Below the pieces are notes generated by a model that had not been told where the DNA came from, did not search any database, and saw nothing but the letters and a program-made list of their open reading frames with translations. Both the position numbers and the translations under genes were made by a program. Positions 35,910 to 45,850 of a stretch of 64,000 nucleotides of DNA are shown here, piece by piece (position 1 is the stretch's first letter; every line of letters begins with the position of its first letter). This stretch comes from Massilia antarctica (lineage in GTDB: Bacteria > Pseudomonadota > Gammaproteobacteria > Burkholderiales > Burkholderiaceae_D), in assembly GCF_015689335.1 (NCBI RefSeq), contig NZ_CP065053.1:7068001-7132000 (forward strand). The letters run 5' to 3'.

Positions 35910-36923
35910 TTACTTGAGGTTGACTCTGGAAACGCGGCCGTTATTGGACGGCAAGGCCACCGCATCGCCGCGCAGGGTGGCGCTCACGCCGTCGGGCTTG
36001 CCGACGATCAGGGTGACCGGTTCGCCAACCTCCACCGTTTCGACGGTGCCGGCCTTGAGCAGGCGCGACAGCAATGGCGCCCCCTTGGCGCGCCGCACTT
36101 CGACCCAGGAATCGGCGCGCACGTTCAGCACCAGGGTGTTCGATCCGGGCGGCGCGGCCGGCACTGCGGCGGGAGCGGCGGCAACTGGTGTCGCGGCCGG
36201 CGCGGTAGCCGGCGCGGTAGCCGACGCGGTAGCCGGGGGCAGTACCGACACCAGCGGCGGCGCCGCTGCGATGACCGGTTTGCGCTCGTCCGGCTTGACC
36301 AGGGTCGTTTCCAGCGGCGCCGTGACCGGCTTGTCGGCCACGACCGGCGCCGGCAGCACCGTCACGCTCGCTTGCGAACCGGCGCTAGCCGGCGCGGCAG
36401 CCGGCGCGGTCGCCGGGGTACTGCCGGAGAGCAAGGTTGTCGGCACCAGTCCGAAATGCCAGGCGCCTGCTGCGGCGGCCACCACCAGCACGGCCGCGCC
36501 GATCAGGCCCAGCGGCAGTCTGGAGCGCTTGCCGTTGGTCGGGAAACGCACTTCGGAAAACGTGGCGGGCTTGTCGCGCCGCACGGTCCGGCTGTTGCCG
36601 GGTTCGGCCAGTTCGGGCGTGTCCAGCGCAATCATGGCCACCAGCGGCGCCGCGTCGAGCTTGACGACCTTGGCGTAGGCGCGCACGAAACCGCGCACCA
36701 CGGCCGGTCCCGGTAAATTGGCATAGTCGCCCGCTTCCAGCGCGGCGACCTGGCGCACGGCCATTTTCAGCTGGTCGGCGACCTGCTCGACCGTCCAGCC
36801 CATCGCTTCACGCTGGGCGGCCAGGGTCTTGCCCGGCAAACTGTGATTGGCCGTGGCGTTCGCCGCTGCGTTCGCCCCCGGGTTCGCGCCCGCTGCTGTT
36901 TGTTCTGCCCACTCTGAACTCAT
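35910..36923 (-). CDS. rodZ: RodZ-like cytoskeleton/HTH protein
   Basis: About 337 residues. An N-terminal Cro/CI-type helix-turn-helix ([20 protein letters not shown] ..., then [10 protein letters not shown]), one membrane helix (about 145-165), a long Ala/Pro/Thr linker with T-A-P-A repeats and a C-terminal beta domain ([13 protein letters not shown]) give the RodZ architecture; RodZ links MreB to the wall-elongation machine. ATG 36923 has AGGA at good distance. ATG 36944 would overlap pilW by 8 nt and is the alternative. Downstream ispG follows by 13 nt. Confidence 0.9.
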   Translation of the reverse strand: MSSEWAEQTAAGANPGANAAANATANHSLPGKTLAAQREAMGWTVEQVADQLKMAVRQVAALEAGDYANLPGPAVVRGFVRAYAKVVKLDAAPLVAMIALDTPELAEPGNSRTVRRDKPATFSEVRFPTNGKRSRLPLGLIGAAVLVVAAAAGAWHFGLVPTTLLSGSTPATAPAAAPASAGSQASVTVLPAPVVADKPVTAPLETTLVKPDERKPVIAAAPPLVSVLPPATASATAPATAPAATPVAAAPAAVPAAPPGSNTLVLNVRADSWVEVRRAKGAPLLSRLLKAGTVETVEVGEPVTLIVGKPDGVSATLRGDAVALPSNNGRVSRVNLK

Positions 36924-36936
36924 CGTCGATCCTGTC

Positions 36937-37797
36937 TCACTCATCAAATGCCCCGCGCTGGAAGGCCGCGAATTCGGGCGAGCTGGGATGGCGCCGGCGC
37001 AGCTGGGTCACCAGGCTCGTCTCCGAATCCTTGTTGCCCAGCTTGCGTTCGACGCGCACCGCCAGCCACAGCACATCGGCAGGCAAGGCTTCCGGTTTCG
37101 CGACCGTTTTCACGCGGTTGATATAATATCCGGCGCGCACGTAGTCGCGCCGCTCGTAGTAGACCCGCGCCAGACCTGCGTTGACCGGCAACAGGTCGGG
37201 CTCGAAACGCAGGGCGTCGAGCAGGTAGCGCTCGGCCGCGTCGAAATTTTTCTGCCTGATGGCGCATCCGCCGGCATTGACCATGGCCTTGACCGGCGAC
37301 TGGTAGCGCGGGTTTTTCAGGGCGATCTCGAACTGGGCCATGGCCGCCGTGTAGCGCTCGGTCTGGCACAGGAAAGAGCCGTAGTTGTTGTTCAGGTCGG
37401 GATTGAGCGGCGCCAGGCGCATCGCGCGCTGGTAGTTTTCCTCGGCCAGCACCATCTCGCCCATGCTGGTGTAGATCAGGGCGCGCACGCTGTAGGCGTC
37501 GGCGATTTCGGGATCGATGGCGATGGCTTGCTTGATCTCGTCGAGGGCAACCGCGTAGTTGCCTTCCTGGTAGTAACCGATGGCCAGCTGCATGCGGATC
37601 GACGCGCGCTTGTCGTTGTTGGTCTGGTCCGAGCTGGTTTTCAGTTCGGTCCTGCTGCCCTGAAGGCCGATGGCATTGGCCGTGTCGTTGCGGGTGGTGC
37701 TGGTGCTCTCGCAAGCCGACAGCGCCACGCCGGCGGCGAACAGCGCCAGCAGGCGGGGCCAGGGACGGGACGATTGCCGCGGCAGGCGCGCGCTCAA
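36937..37797 (-). CDS. pilW: Type IV pilus biogenesis lipoprotein PilW/PilF
   Basis: 286-residue TPR lipoprotein that helps assemble or stabilise the PilQ secretin of type IV pili. The lipobox is A-L-S-A-C (Cys about 29). At least five TPR units follow (for example [33 protein letters not shown]). No Met exists near the N-terminus; the start is a TTG whose last two bases and the next A form the rlmN stop (TTGA), with GGAG 8 nt upstream inside rlmN. Conserved rlmN-pilW-rodZ-ispG order supports the name. Confidence 0.93.
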   Translation of the reverse strand: MSARLPRQSSRPWPRLLALFAAGVALSACESTSTTRNDTANAIGLQGSRTELKTSSDQTNNDKRASIRMQLAIGYYQEGNYAVALDEIKQAIAIDPEIADAYSVRALIYTSMGEMVLAEENYQRAMRLAPLNPDLNNNYGSFLCQTERYTAAMAQFEIALKNPRYQSPVKAMVNAGGCAIRQKNFDAAERYLLDALRFEPDLLPVNAGLARVYYERRDYVRAGYYINRVKTVAKPEALPADVLWLAVRVERKLGNKDSETSLVTQLRRRHPSSPEFAAFQRGAFDE

Positions 37798-38963
37798 GAA
37801 GTAATCTCCACGATGCGCCCGAAGTCGGCGCCGAACTTCTTCTGGTATTCAGCCATTTTTTCCATGCGCTCCTGTACGCGGGTACGGTCTTGGACTTCGC
37901 CGGCCAGCTGGCCGCAGGCGGCGTCGATATCGTCGCCGCGCGTTTTGCGAATCGTGGTCACGATGCCGGCATCCATCAGCACCTGGGCAAAGGCCTTGAT
38001 GCGCGGATTCTTCGAGCGCAACAAGCCGGACTCAGGGAAAGGATTGAACGGAATCAGGTTAAATTTGCACGACACCCCGTGCACCGGGTCCAGGACCAGC
38101 GCCACCAGCTCGCGCGCATGCTCGTCGCTGTCGTTGACGCCGTCGAGCATGCAATATTCGAAGGTGATGAAGTCGCGCGGGGCGAATGCGAGGTAGCGGC
38201 GGCAGGCGGCCATCAGCTCGCGCAGCGGGTATTTTTTGTTCAGCGGAATCAGGCCGTCGCGCAGCGCATCGTTCGACGCGTGCAGGGAGACGGCCAGCGC
38301 CACCGGCACTTCCTGCGACAGCTTGTCCATCATCGGCACCACACCCGAGGTCGACAGGGTCACGCGGCGGCGCGACAGGCCGTAGGCGTTATCGTCGAGC
38401 ATCAGCTTGAGGGCAGTCACGGTCGGCTCGAAATTGAGCAGGGGCTCGCCCATGCCCATCATGACCACGTTGGTGATCTGGCGCTCGCCCTTGGGACCGG
38501 GTTCGATGCCCTTGGTGCGGCGCAGCTCGAACTCGGCCATCCACAGCTGGCCGATGATTTCGGCCACGGTCAGGTTACGGTTGAAGCCCTGCTTGCCGGT
38601 GGAACAGAAACGGCAATTGACGGCGCAGCCGGCCTGGGTGGAAATGCACAGGGTGCCGCGGTTGTCTTCCGGGATGAACACGGTTTCGACCGCGTTGCCA
38701 TTGCCCACGTCGACCAGCCACTTGCGCGTGCCGTCGGTGGACGTGTGGTCGCTGATCACCGCCGGGGCGCGGATTTCGGCGCGCGTGGCCAGCTTGTCGC
38801 GCAGCGACTTGGCCAGGTCGGTCATGGTGTCGAACTCGCTGGCGCCGAACTGGTGTATCCAGCGCTGCAACTGTTTGGCACGGAACGGCTTCTCACCCAA
38901 GTCGGCGCAGTAAGCGACGAGTTGCGCGGGATCGAAGTCCAGCAGGTTGGTGAGAGTCGTCAT
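37794..38963 (-). CDS. rlmN: Dual-specificity RNA methyltransferase RlmN
   Basis: 389-residue radical-SAM enzyme that methylates C2 of adenine 2503 in 23S rRNA and adenine 37 in some tRNAs. The cluster motif C-A-V-N-C-R-F-C follows C-I-S-T-Q-A-G; the [11 protein letters not shown] segment and the late catalytic Cys in A-C-G-Q-L are present, as is the N-terminal accessory domain. First of the rlmN-pilW-rodZ-ispG run; ndk ends about 105 nt upstream. Confidence 0.98.
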   Translation of the reverse strand: MTTLTNLLDFDPAQLVAYCADLGEKPFRAKQLQRWIHQFGASEFDTMTDLAKSLRDKLATRAEIRAPAVISDHTSTDGTRKWLVDVGNGNAVETVFIPEDNRGTLCISTQAGCAVNCRFCSTGKQGFNRNLTVAEIIGQLWMAEFELRRTKGIEPGPKGERQITNVVMMGMGEPLLNFEPTVTALKLMLDDNAYGLSRRRVTLSTSGVVPMMDKLSQEVPVALAVSLHASNDALRDGLIPLNKKYPLRELMAACRRYLAFAPRDFITFEYCMLDGVNDSDEHARELVALVLDPVHGVSCKFNLIPFNPFPESGLLRSKNPRIKAFAQVLMDAGIVTTIRKTRGDDIDAACGQLAGEVQDRTRVQERMEKMAEYQKKFGADFGRIVEITS

Positions 38964-39008
38964 AAGTATTCTTTATTCAGTCAGGACTGGTGTCAGTCGG
39001 AAAACATG

Positions 39009-39036
39009 CCGCCTGCCCGGCGTGCCGGCCAGGCGG
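39009..39036 (-). terminator. Hairpin between ndk and rlmN
   Basis: CCGCCTG-C-CCGG ... CCGG-C-CAGGCGG folds into a strong GC stem about 33 nt past the ndk stop. Only a short T run follows, so it may be a weak terminator or an RNA 3' stabiliser. Confidence 0.45.
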
Positions 39037-39068
39037 AGTCATACATTGTCAAGCAGTCAAGAGACTGA

Positions 39069-39494
39069 TTAACGGGAGTACACGTTCAGTGCTGGGAAGT
39101 AGTAAGCGATTTCCACAGCAGCGGTTTCAGCGGCGTCGGAGCCGTGCACAGCGTTGGCATCGATCGAATCGGCGAAATCGGCGCGGATCGTGCCTTTTTC
39201 TGCCTTCTTCGGATCGGTCGCGCCCATCAGGTCGCGGTGTTTGGCGATGGCGTTTTCGCCTTCGAGCGCTTGCACCATGACAGGACCCGAGATCATGAAG
39301 TCGACCAGATCCTTGAAGAATGGACGTGCAGCGTGCACGGCGTAGAAGCCTTCTGCTTCGGCGCGCGACAGGTGCATCATGCGGGCAGCGACCACTTTCA
39401 GGCCAGCGCCTTCAAAGCGGCTGTAAATTTGTCCGATGACGTTTTTTGCAACTGCGTCTGGTTTGATGATCGACAGGGTGCGTTCGATTGCCAT
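39069..39494 (-). CDS. ndk: Nucleoside diphosphate kinase
   Basis: 141 residues, the normal length; balances nucleoside triphosphate pools by moving the gamma phosphate through a His intermediate. The catalytic His is in [12 protein letters not shown]. The N-terminus [11 protein letters not shown] and the G-L-K-V-V-A-A-R-M segment are typical. The start at 39494 is the family start; the frame stays open upstream. A promoter is expected in the 227-nt gap shared with the divergent BI-1 gene. Confidence 0.98.
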   Translation of the reverse strand: MAIERTLSIIKPDAVAKNVIGQIYSRFEGAGLKVVAARMMHLSRAEAEGFYAVHAARPFFKDLVDFMISGPVMVQALEGENAIAKHRDLMGATDPKKAEKGTIRADFADSIDANAVHGSDAAETAAVEIAYYFPALNVYSR

Positions 39495-39721
39495 TTGTAA
39501 AAACTCCAATAAAAAGAAAGGTTTAATGTTGGGTGACGGGACCCAATCAACCTTCGATTTTACCATACAACCCCCCTTTTTGAGGGATATTGCACGGCCG
39601 CCCGCAGAAGTGTTAGAGTGGCGCCAGCAAATACACGCGGGCGCAAGCGCGATTTTGCGCGCTTTTCTCCCGCCGTGCTATTCTTTTAGTGAGCATGACT
39701 TTTTTATCAACCGGAGGCACT

Positions 39722-40399
39722 ATGTCAATCAGCTTGCAAGACTACAACCTGGCGGGAAGCCAGGAAGTACGTCATCGCGTACTGCGCAATACTTACTGGC
39801 TACTGGCCCTGTCGATGATCCCAACGGTGCTGGGCGCCGCCATGGGCGTGATGTTCCACATTCCAGTACCGACCGGCATCATCGGCTTCGTCCTGTTCCT
39901 GGCCATGTCCTACGGCTTCATCTGGGCCATCGAGCGGACCAAGGAATCGGCGATGGGCGTCGTGGTGCTGCTGGGCTTTACCTTCTTCATGGGTATCTGG
40001 CTCACCCCGCTGCTCAGCCGCACCCTGGGCTTTTCGAATGGCGGCACCCTGATCATGATGGCCTTCGGCGGCACCGCCAGCATCTTCGCGGTCCTGGCCA
40101 GCGTCGCCACCGTGTCCAAGCGCGATTTCTCGATGATGGGCAAGTGGCTGTTCGCCGGCGTCATGGTGCTGATCCTGGCAACCCTGGCCAACTACTTCTT
40201 CCAGATGCCTGCCCTGTGGCTGGCGATTTCGGTGATCGCGATCGGGATTTTCTCAGCCTACATCCTGTATGACGTGCAGCGCATCGTCAACGGCGGCGAA
40301 ACCAACTACATCAGCGCCACCCTGAGCCTGTACCTGGACGTGTACATCATCTTCCAGCACCTGCTCTCGCTGCTGGGCATGGGCGGCGAACGCGACTGA
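39722..40399 (+). CDS. Bax-inhibitor-1/YccA-family membrane protein
   Basis: 225-residue protein with about seven membrane segments. The C-terminal I-L-Y-D-V-Q-R-I-V-N-G-G-E-T-N-Y-I and A-T-L-S-L-Y-L-D-V-Y-I-I-F-Q-H-L-L-S-L-L-G are the BI-1 signature. E. coli YccA restrains FtsH proteolysis at the translocon; other members act as pH-dependent calcium channels. GGAGG precedes the ATG. Monocistronic, followed by a terminator. Confidence 0.93.
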   Translation: MSISLQDYNLAGSQEVRHRVLRNTYWLLALSMIPTVLGAAMGVMFHIPVPTGIIGFVLFLAMSYGFIWAIERTKESAMGVVVLLGFTFFMGIWLTPLLSRTLGFSNGGTLIMMAFGGTASIFAVLASVATVSKRDFSMMGKWLFAGVMVLILATLANYFFQMPALWLAISVIAIGIFSAYILYDVQRIVNGGETNYISATLSLYLDVYIIFQHLLSLLGMGGERD

Positions 40400-40413
40400 A
40401 CGCCTTGCGCCCA

Positions 40414-40445
40414 CAAAAAAGCCGACCCGCGGGTCGGCTTTTTTA
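40414..40445. terminator. Bidirectional terminator
   Basis: AAAAAAGCCGACCC-GC-GGGTCGGCTTTTTT, a perfect stem with As and Ts on either side, between the convergent BI-1 and rlmD genes. Confidence 0.95.
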
Positions 40446-40458
40446 TTGCCTGCGCCAA

Positions 40459-41799
40459 TCAGGCCAGGTCGAACACGGCCATCGATTCCACGTGCGAGGT
40501 ATGCGGGAACATGTTCACCACACCCGCCTTTTTCAGCTGGTAGCCCGCCTCGTGGGTCAGGATGCCGGCATCGCGCGCCAGGGTGGACGGGCTGCAGGAG
40601 ACGTACACGATGCGCTTGGGCAGCATCTGCGGATGGCTCAGGCGCAGGGCGGCCAGGGCTTGCACCAGCGCCATGGCGCCGTCGCGCGGAGGATCGATCA
40701 GCATGCGGTCGAACTTGCCGAGCGCGACCAGGTCTTCCGCCGTCACCTCGAACAGATTGCGCGTCGAAAAGCTGGTTTTTTCCGACAAGCCATTCGCGCG
40801 CGCATTCGATAGCGCCCGCTCGGTCAGGGTGGTGCTGCCTTCGATGCCGACCACTTCCCTGCCCTGGGTGGCCAGAGGCAAGGTGAAGTTGCCCAGGCCG
40901 CAGAACAGGTCGGCTACCCTGTCATCCGGCTGCACATCCAGCAGATTGAGTGCTTTTCCGACCAGCACCCGGTTGATGTGATGGTTGACCTGGGTAAAGT
41001 CGACCGGCTTGAACGGCATCTTCACGCCAAATTCGGGCAAGGTGTAATACAGTTCCTTGTCGAGCGGATAGAACGGCGCGGCCGTTTCCGGGCCCTTGGT
41101 CTGCAGCCACCACTGGATCTGCCACTGGTCGGCAAAGCTCTTGAGCAAGGTTTCATCGGCAGCCGTCAGGGGCGCCATGATGCGCAGCACCATGGCCGTG
41201 GTTTCCTCGCCGACCGCGATTTCGATCTGCGGCATCTGGTCGAAGATCGACAGGGCGCCCACCAGCGCGCGCAGCGGCAGCAGCATGGCGGCCACGTGCG
41301 GCGGCAGGATCTTGCAGTCGCTCATGTCGGCGACGAAGGCCGAGCGCTTTTCATGGAAACCGACCAGCACCGTATCTTTTTTGGCAACATGACGCACCGA
41401 CAGGCGCGCGCGGTAGCGGTAGCCCCAGGTCGGGCCGTACATCGGGCGCATCACGTTTTCCGGCTTGACCTTGCCGATGTGCCACAGATTATCTTCCAGC
41501 ACACGCTGCTTCATCGCCACCTGGGCCGAGGGCTCCAGGTGCTGCATCGAGCAGCCGCCGCAATTGTCGAAATGCGGGCATTTCGGCTCGACCCGCATCG
41601 ACGAGGGCTTGTGCAGCACCGTCATGCGCGCCGCTTCCCAGTTTTTCTTTTTCTTGAAGGTATAAAAACTGACTTTTTCGCCCGGCAAGGCGCCCTCGAC
41701 GAAGATGACCTTACCCGGCGAACCGTCCTCGTTGGCGAGGTGGCCGACGCCGCGGGCGTCCATGTCCAGGGATTTGATGTCGAGAATGGTGTCTTGCAT
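40459..41799 (-). CDS. rlmD: 23S rRNA uracil-C5 methyltransferase RlmD
   Basis: 446 residues; methylates U1939 of 23S rRNA. The N-terminal TRAM domain (G-V-G-H-L-A-N-E-D-G ... V-I-F-V-E-G-A-L-P-G-E), the 4Fe-4S ligands (C-P-H-F-D-N-C-G-G-C and a later C), SAM motif L-F-C-G-L-G-N-F-T, I-D-P-P-R and catalytic V-S-C-S-P-S-T are intact. The ATG at 41799 is preferred over a GTG four codons earlier. It follows rpoS by 85 nt on the same strand. Confidence 0.93.
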   Translation of the reverse strand: MQDTILDIKSLDMDARGVGHLANEDGSPGKVIFVEGALPGEKVSFYTFKKKKNWEAARMTVLHKPSSMRVEPKCPHFDNCGGCSMQHLEPSAQVAMKQRVLEDNLWHIGKVKPENVMRPMYGPTWGYRYRARLSVRHVAKKDTVLVGFHEKRSAFVADMSDCKILPPHVAAMLLPLRALVGALSIFDQMPQIEIAVGEETTAMVLRIMAPLTAADETLLKSFADQWQIQWWLQTKGPETAAPFYPLDKELYYTLPEFGVKMPFKPVDFTQVNHHINRVLVGKALNLLDVQPDDRVADLFCGLGNFTLPLATQGREVVGIEGSTTLTERALSNARANGLSEKTSFSTRNLFEVTAEDLVALGKFDRMLIDPPRDGAMALVQALAALRLSHPQMLPKRIVYVSCSPSTLARDAGILTHEAGYQLKKAGVVNMFPHTSHVESMAVFDLA

Positions 41800-41884
41800 G
41801 GCGAAAAACACGCGCGAGGCGTGTGCAGAAGAGGATTAAAGGGGAACAGGAGAGGAGACGCGCAGCCGTGTCAGCCCGCGCGCA

Positions 41885-42922
41885 TCATAGCAAGGAATCG
41901 CGTACCACGCCACGGGCGGCCATCGCCCGCTTCAGTTTGATCAAGGCTTCCTGCTGGATCTGGCGCACCCGCTCGCGCGTGACGCCCATCTCTTCGGCCA
42001 GGGTTTCCAGGGTGGCCGGATCGTCGTTGTCCAGGCCGAAACGGCGCATGATGACGATGCGCTGCTTGTCCGGCAAGCGCGTGAGCCAGTCGCGCACCAG
42101 TACCGTCATTTCGTGGTGTTCGGCGCGGGCGTCGGGGCTGTCGTCGGCGTCGCCGGGCAGCATGTCCATCAGGCTCGACTGCGGATCGTTATCGAGCGGG
42201 GCGTCGAGCGAGGTGGCGTGCTCGGACAGGGCCAGGATATCCTGTACTTCCTCGACCGGGCGCCCGACCAGGTGGGCGATGTCTTCGGCGCTGGCATCCT
42301 TGCCGTTGCGGTGCTGGGCTTCCAGATGGTACTTGGCGCGCAGGATCTGGTTCAATTCGCGCACCATGTGCACCGGCAGGCGCACCGTGCGCGCCTGGTT
42401 CATGATGGCGCGCTCGATGCTCTGGCGGATCCACCAGGTGGCATAGGTGGAAAAGCGGAAGCCGCGCTCGGGCTCGAACTTGTCGATGGCGCGCATCAGG
42501 CCGATATTGCCTTCCTCGATCATGTCGAGCAGCACCACGCCACGGTTGATGTAATGCTTGGCGATCGACACCACCAGCCGCAGGTTGTGCTCGATCATGG
42601 TCTGGCGCGCGGAAAAGTCGCCCGCCTTGGCCAGGGTGGCGAAATGCACTTCCTGGGGCGCGGTCAGCAGGGGACGGGTGCCGATCTGGTTCAGGTAATG
42701 CTGGGTGGTATCGGTCGAGAGCTCGGCCGCCAGCACTTTTTTCAGTTCATCGACGCTTTCGAGCACGGCCCCGGCCACCGGGACGGCATCGGGGTCGACC
42801 TCGGCATCGGGGCCGGATGGCGCATCCGGGTCGATGTCGGGGTCGACGTCGGCATCGGCCGGGTCGTCCGAAAATTCATCCGGACCCGGGTCGTCGCCTT
42901 GCTGGTAGCTCGAATGCGTCAT
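41885..42922 (-). CDS. rpoS: Stationary-phase sigma factor RpoS
   Basis: 345-residue sigma-70-family factor for general stress and stationary phase. Region 1.2 ([16 protein letters not shown]), regions 2.3-2.4 ([19 protein letters not shown]), region 3 (R-T-V-R-L-P-V-H) and the 4.2 helix-turn-helix ([13 protein letters not shown]) are complete. The first 50 residues are an acidic Asp/Pro-rich stretch with D-P-D repeats. The start lies 34 nt after nlpD, the conserved arrangement in which the main rpoS promoter lies inside nlpD. Confidence 0.97.
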   Translation of the reverse strand: MTHSSYQQGDDPGPDEFSDDPADADVDPDIDPDAPSGPDAEVDPDAVPVAGAVLESVDELKKVLAAELSTDTTQHYLNQIGTRPLLTAPQEVHFATLAKAGDFSARQTMIEHNLRLVVSIAKHYINRGVVLLDMIEEGNIGLMRAIDKFEPERGFRFSTYATWWIRQSIERAIMNQARTVRLPVHMVRELNQILRAKYHLEAQHRNGKDASAEDIAHLVGRPVEEVQDILALSEHATSLDAPLDNDPQSSLMDMLPGDADDSPDARAEHHEMTVLVRDWLTRLPDKQRIVIMRRFGLDNDDPATLETLAEEMGVTRERVRQIQQEALIKLKRAMAARGVVRDSLL

Positions 42923-42956
42923 GAAGGGTCCACGGGCCGTTCTCAGTAGTGCGTTG

Positions 42957-43913
42957 TCAGCGGTTCGGCAAGAACCGGGAAGGATCGACCGGCTTGCCCT
43001 GCTGGCGGATCTCGAAGTGCAGCTTGACCGTATCGGCGTCCGAATCGCCCATTTCGGCAATGATCTGGCCCTTGTTCACGCTCTGCCCTTCCTTGACCAC
43101 GATGCTGCGGTTATGGGCATAGGCGGACAGCAGGCTGTTGCTGTGCTTCACAATCACCAGATTACCATAACCGCGGATGCCGCTGCCCGCGTACATGACT
43201 TTTCCGGCGCCGGCCGCCATGACTTGCTGGCCTGCCTTGCCGGCAATGTCGATGCCCTTGTTCTTGCCTTCGTCGAAGGTGGCGACGATCTTGCCGTCCG
43301 ACGGCCACATCCAGCTCAGCTTATCGTCGTCGGTGGCGCTCACGGTGGTGCCGGGCGCGACCACGGGCGGCGGCGCCACCACCACGGCCGGCGGATGCGC
43401 TTCGCGCTCGGGCTTGTCGGCCGGCTTCGGCTCCGGCTTGCTGGTGCCGCCCTCGCCTTTTTGCAGTTCGGCCAGCGCGGCGTCGCTGTACGGACGCTTG
43501 TCGGCACGCGGCGAGGTCTTCCTGACCACGTCCGGCGCCGGCGGCGGTGTTGGCTTTTTCGGTTCCGCCGGCGGCGGCATGTCGATCTTGCTGATCACGA
43601 CGTTGTCCGGCGGAATCACGCGCAGCACCTGGTCGACCTTGATGTCGTTCGGATTGGCCAGATTGTTCCAGACCACCAGGTCGCGGTAATTCTGGCCGTG
43701 GTCGAGGGCGATGCGGATCAGGGTATCGCCCTTCTTGACCGTGTACATGCCGCGTTCATCCTTGCCCTCGTCGGCGGGGCGCGGCACCCGGTTGTCGGCG
43801 GCCGGCAGGCGGTCGACCACGGGCGCGGAGCGGCGGGGAGCGGTGGTGCAGGCGCTGAGCAGGCCGAGCGTGAGGAACAGCAGGGGAAGATGGCTTGTGT
43901 ATTTCATTCTCAT
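42957..43913 (-). CDS. nlpD: NlpD-type LysM/LytM lipoprotein
   Basis: About 318 residues. Lipobox L-L-S-A-C; a LysM domain ([17 protein letters not shown]) for peptidoglycan binding; a Pro/Lys-rich linker; and a C-terminal LytM (M23) domain. The first zinc His is replaced (N-K-G-I-D-I rather than H-x-G-x-D), as in E. coli NlpD, so it is probably a catalytically dead activator of cell-wall amidases. ATG 43913 or 43907 may be the start. It lies between pcm and rpoS. Confidence 0.95.
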   Translation of the reverse strand: MRMKYTSHLPLLFLTLGLLSACTTAPRRSAPVVDRLPAADNRVPRPADEGKDERGMYTVKKGDTLIRIALDHGQNYRDLVVWNNLANPNDIKVDQVLRVIPPDNVVISKIDMPPPAEPKKPTPPPAPDVVRKTSPRADKRPYSDAALAELQKGEGGTSKPEPKPADKPEREAHPPAVVVAPPPVVAPGTTVSATDDDKLSWMWPSDGKIVATFDEGKNKGIDIAGKAGQQVMAAGAGKVMYAGSGIRGYGNLVIVKHSNSLLSAYAHNRSIVVKEGQSVNKGQIIAEMGDSDADTVKLHFEIRQQGKPVDPSRFLPNR

Positions 43914-43975
43914 GTTATGTGTGTCGTGTTCTTTTAAGCTAAGGCGCGCACCGTGGGCGCAGGCCGGGCGAACGC

Positions 43976-44956
43976 TTAAACGGTGCCCGGGCGCAAGGGC
44001 ACGAAGTGGCAGCCTTCCAGGGTTTCGCTCATCCATTCGGCCTTGCCGGTGCGGGTGATCAGTTGCAGGTGCTGGACCTGCGCCCCCACCGGGGCGACCA
44101 GGCGGCCACCCACGCTGAGCTGCTCCAGCAGTGCCTGCGGCACCTCCAGACCGGCCGCAGCCAGAATGATACCGTCGAATGGAGCGGCTTGGGGCAAGCC
44201 TAGCATACCATCTCCGTAGTGCAAGCGCAGATTCACGATGCGCAGGTGGCGCAGATTGGTCTTGGCCAGCTCGTGCAATTGACGAATCCGTTCGACCGAA
44301 TACACCTCTTTGGCGATGCAGGAGAGCACCGCCGCCTGGTAGCCGCAGCCGGTGCCGATTTCCAGCACCCGGTTCAGGGGGGCGCCGTTGCGCAGCACTT
44401 CAAGCATGCGCGCCACGATGTAGGGACGGGAGATCGTCTGGTTGTGGCCGATCGGCAAGGAGGCGTCGATATACGCCTGGGCCGACAGGGCCGGTTCGAT
44501 GAAACGGTGGCGCTGCACGGTTTCCAGCGCGCCCAGCACCACCGTATCCCTGACGCCCTGGCGCGCCACCCGCGCCACCATGGCGCGCCGGATCGCATCC
44601 GACACGCCCATGTCGGGCCGCGGCGGCACCACCGGCAGCGGCTGGGAGCGCAGCAAGGCATCGCTGTGCGACTTCGAGGGCGACGCCACCACCCGCGCCA
44701 CGTAGGCGTTGGCGCTGTTGGGCCCGCCGTTCGGCTGGCCGCCGTTCCCGGCGGCATTCCGGGTCGCGGTCTGGGGCGTGGCGACGCGCGGCGTGGCGAC
44801 GCGCGGCGTGGCGACGCCCGGCGTGGCGACGCCCGGCGTGGCGACGCGCGGCGTGACCACCCTGGCGGGGGCAAACGCCGGACCCTTGCGCGCAGCGCCC
44901 GTCACCGACGACAGCGGCAGCGGAAAGGTACTGCGTTTGTCCGGCTTGTCGCTCAT
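43976..44956 (-). CDS. pcm: Protein-L-isoaspartate O-methyltransferase, extended
   Basis: 326 residues, about 110 more than usual. The C-terminal 215 residues are the SAM-dependent repair enzyme for isoaspartyl damage: [15 protein letters not shown], the SAM motif [15 protein letters not shown], and Y-G-D-G. The added N-terminus is low-complexity and contains six tandem V-A/V-T-P-x pentapeptides encoded by 15-bp repeats. The start overlaps the surE stop by ATGA, as in many genomes. Confidence 0.95.
   Translation of the reverse strand: MSDKPDKRSTFPLPLSSVTGAARKGPAFAPARVVTPRVATPGVATPGVATPRVATPRVATPQTATRNAAGNGGQPNGGPNSANAYVARVVASPSKSHSDALLRSQPLPVVPPRPDMGVSDAIRRAMVARVARQGVRDTVVLGALETVQRHRFIEPALSAQAYIDASLPIGHNQTISRPYIVARMLEVLRNGAPLNRVLEIGTGCGYQAAVLSCIAKEVYSVERIRQLHELAKTNLRHLRIVNLRLHYGDGMLGLPQAAPFDGIILAAAGLEVPQALLEQLSVGGRLVAPVGAQVQHLQLITRTGKAEWMSETLEGCHFVPLRPGTV
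44785..44875 (-). repeat. 15-bp repeats encoding V-A-T-P-R/G in pcm
   Basis: Six in-frame units of 15 bp around GGCGTGGCGACGCGC (plus-strand view), alternating CGC and CCG at the variable codon, give R or G at the fifth position of each pentapeptide. Confidence 0.9.
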
Positions 44957-45690
44957 GCCAGTGCGCCCGACAGCAGCGCCAGCTGGTCGCGATGGGTCAG
45001 GTCGACCTGCAGCGGGGTGACCGAGACCTGGCCTTGGGCGGTGGCATGGAAATCGGTGCCCTCGCCAGCGTCGCGCGTGGCGCCCGGGGGGCCGATCCAG
45101 AAAATTTCGCGCCCACGCGGGTCCTGTCCGCGGATCACCGGCTCGGCCTGGTGACGCCGGCCCAGCCGGGTCGCGCGCACCGTGGTCAAGGCTTCATAAG
45201 GCAGGTTCGGAATATTTACGTTAAGCAAGTACGGCGACGGCAGCGCGTCAAAGCGGCGCAGTACGATGTCGCGCGCCAGGCGGGCGGCGGCATCGATGTG
45301 TTCCCAGCCGTGCGCCACCTGGGAAAAGGCGATCGCCGGAATGCCGAACAGATAACCCTCGGTCGCGGCCGCCACAGTGCCGGAATACAGGGTGTCGTCG
45401 CCCATGTTCTGGCCATTGTTGATACCGGACACGACCAGGTCGGGGCGGTAGTCGAGCATGCCGGTCAGGGCGATGTGGACACAGTCGGTCGGGGTGCCGT
45501 TGACGAAATAAAAGCCGTTGGCCGCCTTCTGCACCGACAGCGGGCGGTCCAGCGAGAGCGAATTGGAGGCGCCGGAACGGTTGCTGTCGGGCGCCACGAC
45601 GACGATCTCGGCCACCTGGGCGAGCGCCTCGGCCAGGGCCTGGATGCCGGGAGCGAGGTAGCCGTCGTCATTGCTGATAAGAATTCTCAT
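44953..45690 (-). CDS. surE: 5'/3'-nucleotidase SurE
   Basis: 245-residue survival protein; a metal-dependent phosphatase on nucleoside monophosphates and short polyphosphate. The N-terminal [14 protein letters not shown], [12 protein letters not shown] and [10 protein letters not shown] motifs carry the metal and phosphate ligands. First of the surE-pcm-nlpD-rpoS group. The promoter region upstream is a repeat-rich 150-nt gap. Confidence 0.97.
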   Translation of the reverse strand: MRILISNDDGYLAPGIQALAEALAQVAEIVVVAPDSNRSGASNSLSLDRPLSVQKAANGFYFVNGTPTDCVHIALTGMLDYRPDLVVSGINNGQNMGDDTLYSGTVAAATEGYLFGIPAIAFSQVAHGWEHIDAAARLARDIVLRRFDALPSPYLLNVNIPNLPYEALTTVRATRLGRRHQAEPVIRGQDPRGREIFWIGPPGATRDAGEGTDFHATAQGQVSVTPLQVDLTHRDQLALLSGALA

Positions 45691-45750
45691 GCACAGATTT
45701 TACCTGATGCAATGAGCACCACGCTGTCCCGCGCCCAACAAATTGTGCGC

Positions 45751-45850
45751 CGCGCTACGCGACGCGCTACGCGACGCGCCGGCGGCCCTGACGGGACGCC
45801 CTGACGGGACGCCCTGACGGGGCGCCCGTACGGGACGCCCTCACTGGGCG
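45751..45850. repeat. Short GC-rich tandem repeats upstream of surE
   Basis: Two clusters: GCTACGCGACGC units (about 45751-45782) and CCTGACGGGACGC units (about 45787-45840) in two or more near copies with variants CGTACGGGACGC and ACTGGGCGCTGACCGGGCG. They fill the gap between the surE start and the stop of the TPR gene. Confidence 0.75.

Noticed and set aside
39540..39721. Riboswitch or small RNA in the ndk/BI-1 divergent gap
   Set aside because: No conserved aptamer pattern or terminator-like stem was recognised; it is treated as a plain divergent promoter region.
44785..45850. Possible CRISPR array from the short repeats in pcm and upstream of surE
   Set aside because: Units are 12-16 bp, contiguous or in frame, with no unique spacers of constant length and no cas genes.
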